NCBI GenBank assembly: GCA_039583875.1
Contig: CM077150.1
Coordinates: 188,670,375 to 188,734,374, forward strand
DNA: 64,000 nucleotides
From: Platanthera guangdongensis
Lineage: Eukaryota; Streptophyta; Magnoliopsida; Asparagales; Orchidaceae
Reading direction: 5' to 3'
Below are positions 1-10,800 of the stretch, one piece after another (the stretch's first letter is position 1; each line of letters starts with the position of its first letter). A program made the position numbers and the translations under genes. The notes under the pieces are model-generated. The model was not told where the DNA came from, made no database searches, and worked only from the letters and a program-made list of their open reading frames with translations.

Positions 1-545
1 CCTCCCGAAGGGATGGGAGAGGGGATCGATGTAGAATATTTGTTCAAACCAAATCCATGTCCATGTTCAAGCCCATCAGAAACACATGAAGACGAAATCG
101 CTCGTCCTTTTTCTGTAACAACACTGCATCGACAGTACAGACGGGAGTAAATTGCTCAAAATAATCCAATTCTTGAGAGATACGCTCGAACTCAGAGAAG
201 TAAGATGATACTGTCATGGTTCCTTGACGTAACTCCAGCATTCGACGTGTCAGCTCATAAATCTGAGTGGAGTTACCGATCTGGGAATGTCTCGCGTTCG
301 TGAGTCCAATTCTCATAAGCAGAATCCATCAACATGTAGTTGGGGTACACCTTCGGGGACATGGAATGTAGGAGCTAGGATACTACCAAAGAATTTTCGG
401 AATCCCACCTCTTCAAAGAAGGATCACCCGGAGGAGGCGCCACAATGGTCTCATCAATATATCCAAATAGTTGATGACTGCGGATGACATGTCGTGCTGC
501 CCGAGACCACTCAAGGTAATTCGTCCCATTTAAGGGCACCGTGGT
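1..545 (-). pseudogene. Ty1/copia gag, C-terminal part (element E)
   Basis: Decayed gag of a minus-strand copia element. Reading leftwards from 545, the N-terminal copia signature LNGTNYLEWSRAARHVI is followed by GYIDETIVAPPPGDPSLKRW and, further on, QIYELTRRMLELRQGTMTVS and SYFSEFERISQELDYFEQF. This is the usual UBN2/retrotran_gag layout that packages copia RNA. The frame is broken by a TAG (apparently TGG to TAG) after residues SENSLVVS near 375, a frameshift near 316-330 and another stop near 44, so it is not functional. The first residues lie at 14322-14426 because a 13.8-kb gypsy element was inserted at 545. The rest of this copia element lies left of the window. The copia family is clear; the sub-lineage is not. 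Confidence 0.8.
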
Positions 546-1266
546 TGTTGAAGCCAAATATGACCTCAACTGGAGTTCGAAGAAAAAGGGGGTGCAGCCA
601 AAACCTACTTCTCTCAAGCCTCAACCCTCGACTGAATTCGAAGTACCTAAGACTGACCCAATAGCCTCAGCAGGGAGGTCTCACCTCACACCCGGAAGAT
701 CTCTGAGAGCTTCCCCTCCAAAGCCAAAGCTGGGCTAGGAGCTCCTCAGAAAGCACTGGAATTTGGGAGATAATGATGGCTTGCCTTCTAAGGAGCCCTT
801 ATGGGTCTATTTATAGCATCTTGTTGTCCTGAAATTACTGAAAAGCCCCTGGTTGGTCTGCCAATAGCCGAATCCCGCTGTTTTTCTGAGGGTGCTGAAG
901 TAATTTCTCCTGAGGGCAATTAGGACATTCTACCCAAGGCCCTGGGCCCCCCCTCAGCGAGAGCAGAGCCGAGGACCTCCTGTCCAGAGCCTGGCGCGAA
1001 CGCTCTCGCCTGCTTACAGGCGAGAACCCTTTGAGATTGGATCCTGGCGCAAGCACAAGCGTTCCCGCGCCGGCCGCGCTCGACGATCTTGGCCCGCTGT
1101 TCTCCGTTCGACGATTCGGTTGCGCTCGCCGATCTTGGATCGACGATCTGGCGCGATCGTTCCCGCCTACTTGGGCGAGATCTTCCTTAGGGCGGGAACT
1201 CCTTCGGCTAGCCCAATTGTGACCATTGTGCCTCCTGATCTGACTCAGCGAATATGGGGTTGTACA
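546..1266 (-). repeat. 3' LTR of gypsy element F
   Basis: 721-bp LTR aligning end to end without gaps with 13596-14316. A TATAAATA box lies on the minus strand at 808-815, which places U3 at the right end. U3 is GC-rich and contains repeated CGATC/GATCG words (CGACGATCTTGG, GATCTTGGATCGACGATC) between about 1080 and 1170. Small open frames here (835-1338, 1031-1222) recur in the other LTR and have no family support. Confidence 0.93.
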
Positions 1267-1284
1267 CAATCCCCGCTCTTTTTG
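1267..1284 (-). promoter_or_regulatory. Polypurine tract of element F
   Basis: The minus strand reads CAAAAAGAGCGGGGATTG directly before the 3' LTR, the expected position of the plus-strand DNA primer in reverse transcription. Confidence 0.6.
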
Positions 1285-1379
1285 AGCTAGCACTGCGCTC
1301 GAAAAGACATGTCCAACCCAAAAATATTCGCTGAGCACGTGTCAACATCAGGGAATCTTTCGGTGGGACGTACGGTGCC

Positions 1380-1387
1380 TATAAATA
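1380..1387 (+). promoter_or_regulatory. TATA box of antisense gene 1 in element F
   Basis: TATAAATA 73 bp before the ATG at 1461, on the strand opposite to gag-pol. Position and sequence fit a plant core promoter with a short 5' UTR. Confidence 0.6.
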
Positions 1388-1460
1388 TGTGTGCTGATAG
1401 ACTGTCATAACACTTCCCTCGAGTCGTCATTCTCTGGCTGAGCTCTCGCCTCCTCTCGCG

Positions 1461-2810
1461 ATGCCTTCCAAGCGCGCCGACAAACCGCTTCCGCAGGATC
1501 TGCAAGACCGCATCAACGCGGCACAGGCGCGAGCCAGGGCTAACAGCGCCCTGGTTGCCCCATGGCTAGCGAGACAGTCGTCGGTCGCTGAGCCTTCTCT
1601 GCCCAAGAAGAAGAAGAAGAGGGCGAAGGTGGTTCAGCGGGACCTGCCCCGCGAGAACAGGAGCCCGCCTACCCCAACCCCTAGCCGCGCGGACGGCCCC
1701 TTGCCGCGGAAGGTATGCTCGATTTGCCAATTATTGAAAACACCAGCTGCTCAGTAGTTGACACGATACCTCTCGCAGGAGACGGTTCCCGATGTTGCCG
1801 CGTCCCCGCGAGAACCCTTGGATCCATCCTCTAGCCATCACGAGGATCAACCGCGGGTTCCAGAGGTGGCCCCTCCACCTGACCCGAACACCGCAGGTAA
1901 CTGTTCCCCTCTCGCCCTTAACTTAAATCTTTGAATGCTGAACTGTTTTCTCGCAGCGCCAGTTTTCGCACCGCCGGATCTCGCCACCCGGGAGAGCGGG
2001 GCGAGAGCTGCGAATCAGCCTGCCCTCGCGGTTGATTCCTCCCTACCGGCGGGAGGAAATACTGCCGAGTCCTCCGCGCCTTCGCTAGACGCCAGCCCTC
2101 CTGCGGGAGAGGAGACCCGCTCCCCCGCTCCCGACCAAGCCGGGATCACCATTCGCAAAGTTTACCCCCCCCCCCCCCGGAAAAGGAAAGCCAATCCACC
2201 TCCTCTTTGGAGCTGAGGGGGGGCTGGGCCTTCTCGCCTGCCGTCGACCGGGGGGCCTCGTCATGCTGCAGGTATATGGAAACTTTATCACAGCTACCCT
2301 TTAGCTCTCGCTATAACAGGAACTCTTTTGCCAGGGGACATGGGCTCGCGGCTTGCAGCTGAGGTAGAAGAAGAAGAAGAAGAAGAAAGAGAGGGGGAAG
2401 ATGGCGAGAGCTCTCCCTTCCCCTCGTCTGACGAGATGGAGGAGATCTTGACTGGTGCCGGGAGCGCTAAAAGACGGGGGAAGAAGGTCGTCGTCGTCCT
2501 ATCGAAGCTCATCCGGCGAGAACGGGTCCGCGACCTTGCGGCAAAAGAGTTTCGTCAGTCCGTGGAGAAGAGGCTAGAGACTCTGGAGCGGGATTATCTC
2601 ATCGGCGAGATGGACCGGCCGGGGGGAGCTACCGCCGGATCCTCACCCGAGAGGTGCATCGAGCGAATCCGGGACTTGTCTCGCCGGGTTGACCTGGGAT
2701 GCAGTGTTCTGTCGTCCTACTTCAACCCGCAGGCGCCACCCCGGACCAAGCTGTGGGAGCGAGGGAAATGGCGGTGGGAGCAAGGGAAATGGCGCTGGGA
2801 GCCTTATTGA
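1461..2810 (+). pseudogene. Antisense gene 1 of element F (basic/acidic protein of unknown function)
   Basis: Predicted four-exon gene opposite to gag-pol: exons 1461-1712, 1779-1896, 1957-2271, 2335-2810, with introns of 66, 60 and 63 bp, each GT...AG with TCTCGCAG- or TTGCCAG-type acceptors. All splice phases agree, giving about 386 codons. The product begins MPSKRADKPLPQDLQDRI and has a KKKKKR basic stretch near residue 50, proline-rich exons 2-3, and a poly-Glu run (EVEEEEEEEREGEDGE). A charged helical segment (LSKLIRRERVRDLAAKEF) follows, and the tail repeats GKWRWE. I do not recognise a domain. One in-frame TGA (2214-2216) lies in exon 3 after a 14-C run (2165-2178), so this copy is probably broken there, or the run is mis-sequenced. 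Its own TATA box lies upstream. Nuclear location is only a guess from the basic stretch. Confidence 0.55.
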
Positions 2811-3196
2811 AGCGCGAGACCTCCCCTTCTCTTCCCCAAGCCTTCCCCTTCTCAGATGTACACTTATTTATTCGCTTAAAACTGTAACTAATAATTCTGC
2901 GCTTATCGCTCACTTTTTATCCCGTTCTCGCTCAGCGAGAGCCATAACTCGACACTTGTTGCTTTTTTATTATTGTATGCGTATATATGTTATTTTCCTG
3001 GGCTCTTGGGTGGCGAGAGCCACCTTGCTTCCGCCTATCTTGTCTGTCACATGTCATCTCGCAACGTTTGCGCTAGTCACTTAGTCAATCGGTCACTGTC
3101 AAACTCGGGCGGGAAAAACGAAGCGTCGCTGACCTAGGACGCGCCGGCTGTACCCCCGCCGCCTTTCTGAAAACAATCATCATTATCACGGTTTTC
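2811..3196 (+). other. Spacer between the two antisense genes of element F
   Basis: About 390 bp, AT-richer than its neighbours after 2860. It presumably holds the 3' end of antisense gene 1 and the promoter of antisense gene 2. CTCGC-type words (TCTCGC, CTCAGCGAG, GGCGAGAG), common throughout element F, recur here. I see no open frame with family support. Confidence 0.5.
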
Positions 3197-3204
3197 TATA
3201 AATA
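3197..3204 (+). promoter_or_regulatory. TATA box of antisense gene 2 in element F
   Basis: TATAAATA 169 bp before the ATG at 3374. The 5' UTR between them is a CT-rich leader (many TCTC/CTTC runs), common near plant transcription starts. Confidence 0.6.
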
Positions 3205-3373
3205 GGGAAGCTCACCTACCACATTCATTTCTCCGATTCCAGTCTCTCTCTTCTTCTGTTGCTTTCGCGGTCTCTCCAAAGCTCTCGCCTGTCTGCGCCT
3301 TCTCCTTCCGTTCTCGTACCGTTCTCGCTCTCGCCTTCTTCTTGAAGCTCTCGCCTTCAAACCTTTCATCGCG

Positions 3374-5484
3374 ATGCCAGGCGGAGGTGAGGGACGATCC
3401 AACTGCGCGGAAGCTTTTCAGAAGCATCTTTTTCCTTCCTGCACTCTCACCGTGGATGAGTTCAACTTAATCAAGACTCAACACGTTCCCGCCAGCTTTA
3501 CCGCGCGGAACCCGGGCAATCACGACAAGGTAAACACCGCAGGGGAGGGGGAGCTCGCCATCCCCATCGAGCACTTCGAGGTGGGCTTCCGCCTCCCGCT
3601 GTGGCCCGAGATGCGGCAGGCCCTCCGGTATTACGGGGTGGTTCCCGCGCAGCTGAACCCAAATTCAGTTGCGATTCTCGTGGCTTTTATATGTTACATG
3701 CGGTCCGAGAGGATCGAGTTTAGCTTGCCGATCTTCCGCAAGCTGTTTACTTTTCGTGCGAAAGGAGGGGTGGTATTCTTCTCCGGACAATTGCTCAAGA
3801 CAATCGGTCTCGCCAACAAGCACCATCACTGGGGCGAGATGTTCATCTTCGTTTCCAGCGACTTCGGGAACGTACCTCTCGCCCCCATCCAATACGAGGA
3901 TGTCGCCTACAAGCCCCCCTCCTTGGGCTCGCGCGAGAGCGCCCTCCTTGAGTTCTTTGGAACCAAGGACTTCGACGTCCTCTACCTTCGGCGAGACGTC
4001 GATTCTCTCCTCCCTGTGCTTCCAGGAGAAGGTAAAGTCTCGCCTTCCTCTTGCTTTTCCTTGTCTTCTTCAAGGTTGGAACTTAGTGTTATCGTTTTCG
4101 CAGGAGAGCGCGAGATCCCCTTACGCCAGCCTTTTGACGAGGCTCGCGCTGGAGGGAGTCAACCTCCAAAAGATCCGCTGGCTCTTGCGAAGGCCGCTGC
4201 GCAAGCCTGCCAGAAAGAGTCGGCCCCTCCTCCTTCAAGTGGTGTCGTGAAGCGAAAGCCCGGTGTCCCTGCGCCTCAACCAATCAAGAGACCCAAAACA
4301 ACCGATACCGAGAAGGGCAAGGCCGTCGTGGTGCCGCCCGTCCAACCTCTCCCTGCTGGCCGCTCCTTCGAGGAGGTCTTGCAGGCTGTTAGCGAGATCG
4401 CAGCCTCCAGGGGCGGCCGTGAGGCCCCTGCCGAGAACCCCCAGGCCCCTGGCGCTGCCGAGAGCGAGGGAGTCGCCGCCGAGACCTCCGGCTAGCCCCC
4501 ATCTGGAGAGGTGCCGCGGGGCCATCGCAATTTCGGTCTCGGCATGAGGTGCCTGGACGCGGAGAACAAGCCGCTACTTCAGTGGGATCCTGACACCAAC
4601 AAGGTCTCGATCTCGTCCCTCTTGCCAAGCTGGGCAGAGCGAGACGAGGTCACCAGCGAGGCTTTCACCTAAGGCTACTGCCTCTACAGCCGGGAGGATG
4701 CTAGCGTCTACGACAGGATGTCGACCCGGCTGCTGGCCTACGACTCCACTCGCGCCCTGATGCGTGGGCTGGAGCTTGCGCACATGTGTGCTCGCCGGAG
4801 CATCACAATACACCGCAATTTTCAGGACATGTTCAAGGCTAGGGATGATGCGGTGGCTCAGGCGGCCACTCTGGCCAAGGAGCTGGCCGAGGCCCAGCAA
4901 CTGCTATCCTCGCGCCAGGCGGAAGGGGTAAGCGAGATCTTTCACAGCGCTTGCTCTCGCTACTTTATCTCTTCTCTTTTATGCTAACCTTTTGTTGCTC
5001 AGGATTTCGCCCAAGCCACGCTTCGCGAGGAGCTATCCCAAGCCCGATACGACAACATTCTCCTGCGGGAGCAGATTGCGCGTCTCGAGGCGAGTGCGCC
5101 CCCCCCCCCCCCACCCCCCCCCCCCCCCACCCCCCCCCCCCCCCCCCCCCCCCCCCGCTGGACGAGAGACTGAAGAGCCGGTATTACTAGGTTTATGATA
5201 TCGACAAGCTGCTCCAGGGGAACGTGCAAGCTACAGTAAGGTTGACGCTGGAGACGCTGCGAGACGTCAACTGCTGGGATGGGAGGGGCAAAGACATCAC
5301 TGCTCAACAGCTCGTTCCATGGCTTTTCGAGCCCATTCCAAAGCCCCCGGGCGCCCCGGATACCCCACCCTCGGACGTCCCGAAATCTCCTGCAGCGGGT
5401 GGCGAGACCTCTAGGGAGAGCTCCGGCGAAAGCTCCAGCGGGAGTTCAAGCGGGAGCTCGGAGGGGTACAGCTTGTCTCCATGA
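3374..5484 (+). pseudogene. Antisense gene 2 of element F (putative gypsy-type transposon protein, Transposase_28-like)
   Basis: Starts MPGGGEGRSNCAEAFQKHLF. The first ~200 residues (HFEVGFRLPLWPEMRQALRYY, then LNPNSVAILVAFICYMRSER) resemble the Pfam family described as putative gypsy-type transposon protein, known as an antisense product of Tat elements; this is from memory. Probable introns are 4032-4103 (72 bp, in frame either way) and 4928-5002 (75 bp). The middle is Pro/Ala-rich and basic (VVKRKPGV). Exon 2-3 sequence (DDAVAQAATLAKELAEAQQL, then ATLREELSQARYDN) looks like a coiled coil, and the C-terminus is Ser/Gly-rich. The copy is damaged: in-frame TAG 4493-4495, TAA 4672-4674, a 58-nt C tract at 5099-5156 that leaves the frame shifted, and TAG 5188-5190. 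Function in the element is unknown. Confidence 0.65.
5099..5156 (+). repeat. 58-nt poly-C tract (two A interruptions)
   Basis: C run broken only by A at 5113 and 5129, inside the last exon of antisense gene 2. The complementary strand is poly-G. It shifts the downstream frame, so it is either a slippage expansion or an assembly/base-calling artefact. Confidence 0.85.
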
Positions 5485-5999
5485 GGGGGCCCCTCTTCCT
5501 TTTCTTTCCGCCTCTGCTTTTTCTTTCCGCCACAATGTAAAGCGCGAGACGCTACCAGTTTGTACTTATATATAATATATTTAATGCAAACGTTTTCATT
5601 GTAAACATCTCGTCCTGCTATTGTGAATGTGCTCGATGTAATTGTGGTGGTCGAATGTTTCCTGCGTGTGCTTCCGCCGAGGCCCTTGGCCTTCCTAGGA
5701 TAGCCTTCCTTAGCGATGGATCGGCGGGAACCTGCTGCAAACTACCAGCCGGAAGCGTGGCTCACGAACCCTTAGGACGGAACCGTCCCCTTTAGCCTGC
5801 GCGAATCCCTTCAGGACCGTCGCATAACGATCTCGCCTGCTTGCCCGAGAATATTAAGAGGAGCCTCTTCGACGAAAGCCCCCGCCCTTTCTGCGAGACC
5901 TTTTTGACGGGGACTTCCCTTTCGAGATCTATCCCTGCCGAGACCTTTCCTATCCTTTCCATTTCGTATTCCCGATGCACTTCCTGCCTTGTCCATACC
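5485..5999. other. Unassigned spacer in element F
   Basis: Between antisense gene 2 and the 115-bp array. An AT-rich stretch at 5563-5590 (ATATATAATATATTTAATG) could hold the polyadenylation signals of antisense gene 2. The rest is GC-rich, with small open frames on both strands (5792-6110) but no recognisable domain. Confidence 0.5.
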
Positions 6000-7713
6000 A
6001 AGCCAACCAAACCAAACTTATCCCCCACAGGCGAGCCTTCGGACCTGCCAGCTAGTAGGAGCCAGGCAGCGGGTCTACCTAGGGCCGAGCCGAGCTCGGG
6101 GTGCCGATGAAGATCTCAAACCAACCAAACCTATCCCCCACAGGCGAGCCTACGGACCTGCCAGCTAGATGAGAGCCTGCGCAGCGGGTCTACCTGGGGC
6201 CGAGCCGAGCTCGGGGTGCCGATGAAGATCTCAAACCAACCAAACCTATCCCCCACAGGCGAGCCTACGGACCTGCAAGCTAGATGAGAGTCTGCGCAGC
6301 GGGTCTACCTGGGGCCGAGCCGAGCTCGGGGTGCCGATGAAGATATCAAAGCAACCAAACCTATCCCCCACAGGCGAGCCTACGGACCTGCCAGCTAGAT
6401 GAGAGCCTGCGCAGCGGGTCTACCTGGGGCCGAGCCGAGCTCGGGGTGCCGATGAAGATCTCAAACCAACCAAACCTATCCCCCACAGGCGAGCATACGG
6501 ACCTGCCAGCTAGATGAGAGCCTGCGCGGCGGGTCTACCTGGGGCCGAGCCGAGCTCGGGGTGCCGATGAAGTTCTCAAACAAACCAAACCTACCCCCCA
6601 CAGGCGAGCCTACGGACCTGCCAGCTAGATGAGAGCCTGCGCAGCGGGTCTACCTGGAGCCGAGCCGAGCTCGGGGTGCCGATGAAGTTCTCAAACCAAC
6701 CAAACCTACCCCCCACAGGCGAGCCTACGGACCTGCCAGCTAGATGAGAGCCTGCGCAGCGGGTCTACCTGGGGCCGAGCCGAGCTCGGGGTGCCGATGA
6801 AGATCTCAAACCAGCCAATCCTATCCCCCACAGGCGAGCATACGGACCTGCCAGCTAGATGAGAGCCTGCGCAGCGGGTCTACCTGGGGCCAAGCCGAGC
6901 TCGGGGTGCCGATGAAGATCTCAAACCAACCAAACCTATCCCCCACAGGCGAGCCTACGGACCTGCCATCTAGATGATAGCCTGCGCAGCGGGTCTACCT
7001 GGGGCCGAGCCAAGCTCGGGGTGTCGATGAAGATCTCAAACCAGCCAATCCTATCCCCCACAGGCGAGCCTACGGACCTGACAGCTAGATGAGAGCCTGC
7101 GCAGCGGGTCTACCTGGGGCCGAGCCGAGCTCGGGGTGCCGATGAAGATCTCAAACCAACCAAACTTATCCCCCACAGGCGAGCCTACGGACCTGCCAGC
7201 TAGATGAGAGCCTGCGCAGCGGGTCTACCTGGGGCCGAGCCGAGCTTGGGGTGCCGATGAAGTTCTCAAACCAACCAAACCTACCCCCCACAGGCGAGCC
7301 TACGGACCTGACAGCTAGATGAGAGCCTGCGCAGCGGGTCTACTTGGGGCCGAGCCGAGCTCGGGGTGCCGATGAAGATTCCAAACCAACCAAACCTATC
7401 CCCCACAGGCGAGCCTACGGACCTGCCAGCTAGATGAGAGCCTGCGCAGCGGGTCTACCTGGGGCCGAGCCGAGCTCGGGGTGCTGATGAAGATCTCAAA
7501 CCAACCAAACTTATCTCCCACAGGCGAGCCTACGGACCTGCCAGCTAGATGAGAGCCTGCGCAGCGGGTCTACCTGGGGCCGAGCCGAGCTCGGGGTGCC
7601 GATGAAGTTCTCAAACCAACCAAACCTACCCCCCACAGGCGAGCCTACGGACCTGCCAGCTAGATGAGAGCCTGCGCAGCGGGTCTAGCTGGGGCCGAGC
7701 CGAGCTCGGGGTA
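6000..7713. repeat. 115-bp tandem array, about 15 copies
   Basis: The phrase CCCCCACAGGCGAGC recurs at 6022, 6135 and then every 115 bp (6250, 6365, 6480 ... 7630), apart from one variant unit at 7515, giving 15 units. The first interval is 113 bp and all others are 115. Units differ by scattered point changes (AGATCTC/AGTTCTC, AACCTATC/AACCTACC). Each contains the near-palindrome CCGAGCCGAGCTCGG. The array stops abruptly at about 7713. It lies between the pol end and the antisense genes of Tat element F, a region known in this lineage to form tandem repeats that can seed satellite DNA. Confidence 0.95.
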
Positions 7714-7828
7714 CTACAAAACAAATGATTACGTTATACTATGAAAAATTTGGCAACAGTTAAGAGAAAGTCACTCGATGTAGTATAATAAGTTTATTTT
7801 TGAAATACATGGTTACATCCTTCCCCCC

Positions 7829-10800
7829 TCAGGGGTAGAAGCGTTTTAGGTCATCACCGCTCCAAGTGTGGCTTAGGGTCCTCCCCTCCACGTCATGGAG
7901 GTAGTATCCCCCTGTTCCGAGGACTTCCTTCACAATGTATGGACCTTCCCAGTTCGGGTGGAGCTTACCCACGGGAGCCGACCTTCCTACTGCGTCAACC
8001 TTTCTCAGCACCAGATCCCCTTCAGCAAACTGTTTGACCCTGACATGCTTATCAAAGTGCTTGGTCACCCGTCGCTTGATCTCTTCTTGCCTGATAGCCG
8101 TCACGTCTCGCAGTTCCTCCACCATATCTAACGAGAGGCGCTGCCCCTCCTCATTCTCCACCCTCCAAGCCTCGTCTCCTTCGCCCGCGGCTGTGACTCG
8201 TGGGGACCGGACCTCGAACTCCACTGGTAGGACGGCCTCACACCCATGAGAGAGCTTGAAGGGGGTCTCACCGGTGGCCGTGTTCGGGGTCGTTCGCAAG
8301 GCCCACAGGACCGAGGGGAGCTGCTCCACTCAATTCCCCTTTAAGTTCTCCACCTTTTTCTTTAGTAGGTTTACAATGATTTTGTTTGCTGCTTCCACCT
8401 GGCCGTTACTCCGGGGGTGGTGGACGGAGGCAAACCGGAGATCTATCCCTAGTTGAGCGCAGAAGCTGATGAACTCCTCGCTGGCACAATGGGGGCCGTT
8501 ATCAATCACTATTGCTCGGGGCAACCCATGTCTGCAAATGATCTCCCCCCAGACGAAGTTCCTTATGACCTGCGAGGTGACCTTGGCCAAGGCTTTAACC
8601 TCTAGGCACTTCGAGAAATAATCGACCATGACCAAGAGGAATCTCCTCTGCCCACTAGCCGGAGGAAAGGGCCCAACTAAGTCCATTCCCCAGATAGCGA
8701 ATGGCCACGGTGTCGTGATACTTCGGAGCCTCTGAGCTGCCAAGAGCTGAAGGGGGGCGTAGAGCTGACATTTTTGACACCTTGCAAACTCCATGGCATC
8801 CTTCCTTAGGGTGGGCCAGAAGTACCCCTGTCTGACCACCCTTGCCTCCAGCGTCCTTCCTCCAGAGTGACTGCCGCACTCGCCCGAGTGCACCTCCCTC
8901 AATATCTTTGGGATCTCTTCTTCGGTCACACATCTAGCTAAGAGCCCTGACAACATCTTACGATGCAGGCCCCCCTCCATCATTAAGTAGTGAGCTGCTT
9001 TGCGCTTGAAGCTTCTCCCGACCTTGGTCCCCTTGGGAAGCTCATCGGTGGTTAGGAAGGTCACAAATGGATCCACCCACGAGTGTTGCCGATCCACCAC
9101 CATCAACTCTCCTTCCTCGATAGCCGGTCGGAATAGCTCCGTCAAGGTCCCTCCTCCCCGAGGTCCGAACTTGGCCAATCGATCGGCGGCTACACTTTCT
9201 TCCCTCGGAACATGTTGAATCGAGAATGACCGGAATCCTCCGATGATCGCCCTTACCTTGGAGAGGTATTTGATGAGGGTAGGCTCCCGAGCTTCAAACT
9301 CTCCCCGGATCTGCGATGCTACGACCTTTGAATCAGTGAAAGTTTCCACATCCCGAATCTCCAGCTCCTTTGCCAAGCGGAGGCCGGCGATCACGGCCTC
9401 ATACTCCGCTTGATTGTTGGTCACGGGGAAATGTAAAATGACCGCTTGCTCTATGGTTACCTCCTGAGGACTTGTCAATACCACCCCTGCCCCGAGGGAG
9501 TGCCTTCCCGAGGCCCCATCAACCATCAACTTCCATGCTTCTCGAGGTTGCTGCTCTCCCCCCTCGACTTCAACGATGTAGTCTGCTAGGAAGTCCGCCA
9601 CTGCCTGTGCCTTGATGGAGAGCCTTGGGACAAAGGAGATGTCGAACTCGCTTAACTCAATGGACCACTTAGCCAGTCTCCCCGAGTGCTCCACTCCTTC
9701 GAAGATCTTGCGAAGAGGGTGGTCGGTCACCACCCTAATCGAATGCGCTTGAAAGTACGGCCGGAGTTTTCTTGCCGAGATGACCAAGGCGTAAGCGAGC
9801 TTTTCCAGGATGGGGTAGCGAAGCTCTGCTTTCCTCAATATCCGGCTGACGTAATAGATGGGTAGCTGCTTCTTTCCTTCTTCCCTTACTAGGACGGAGC
9901 TCACCGCCTCCGCTCCTACTCCGAGGTATAAGGTCAGGTCCTCTCCTTCTTTTGGACTCTGAAGCAGAGGAGCCTGAGAGAGTTGTCTTTTCAGCCCTTG
10001 GAAGGCCTCTTCGCACTCGGTTGTCCATTCGAACCTTTGATTCCCTCGCAGCACCTCAAAGAATGAAGAACACTTGTCTCCTGCCCTGGATAGGAACCTG
10101 CTTAGCCCAGCCAGCTTGCCTGTCAAGCGCTGGACCTCCTTGGCGTCGCGAGGTGACTCCAAATCCAGGATGGCCTTTACCTTGTCCGGGTTGGGCTCCA
10201 CCCCAGCCGGAGTTAGAAGATGCCCGAGGAACTTCCCGCGGCTGGCCCCGAAGACACACTTCAAGGGGTTCAGCCTCATCTTGAACCTTCTTAAGGTGGC
10301 GAATGTCTCCTCCAGATCTTGTAGGTGCGAAACCATGCACTTGCTTTTGATCATTAGGTCGTCGACGTAGACCTCCAAGTTCCTCCCTCTTTGATCCCGG
10401 AAGACTCGATCCATCATGCGTTGATAGGTAGCCCCTGCATTCTTTAACCCAAAGGGCATCATTTTGTAACTGAAGCATCCCTCACTCGTGATGAAGGAAA
10501 CATCCTTGGTATCAGGAGGGTGCATCCGGATCTGGTGATAAGCTGAAAAAGCATCTAAAAAGCTCATGACAGAAAAACCGACGGCTGAATCAACCAGCGC
10601 GTCGATCCGGGGCAGGGGGTAGCAATCCTTAGGGCATGATTTATTTAACAAAGAAAAGTCAATACACATTCTCCATTTTCCTCCTCCCTTCTTTACCATT
10701 ACCACATTGGAGATCCAGCCTCGATACTGGATCTCTGAGATGAAGCCCGCTTCCAGGAGCTTCTTGACCTCCTCGCGTATTGGCTCCTCCAGCTTTGTTG

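Noticed and set aside
835..1338. 167-residue minus-strand frame over the 3' LTR of element F
   Set aside because: It crosses the LTR/PPT boundary, has no domain, and part of it recurs in the 5' LTR.
3669..4250. 193-residue frame overlapping antisense gene 2
   Set aside because: It is a +1 shadow of the domain-bearing frame, which has the recognisable family pattern.
6000..7713. 115-bp array as a CRISPR or coding repeat
   Set aside because: Units are contiguous without spacers and stops occur in every frame of the unit; it is a tandem repeat inside a retrotransposon.
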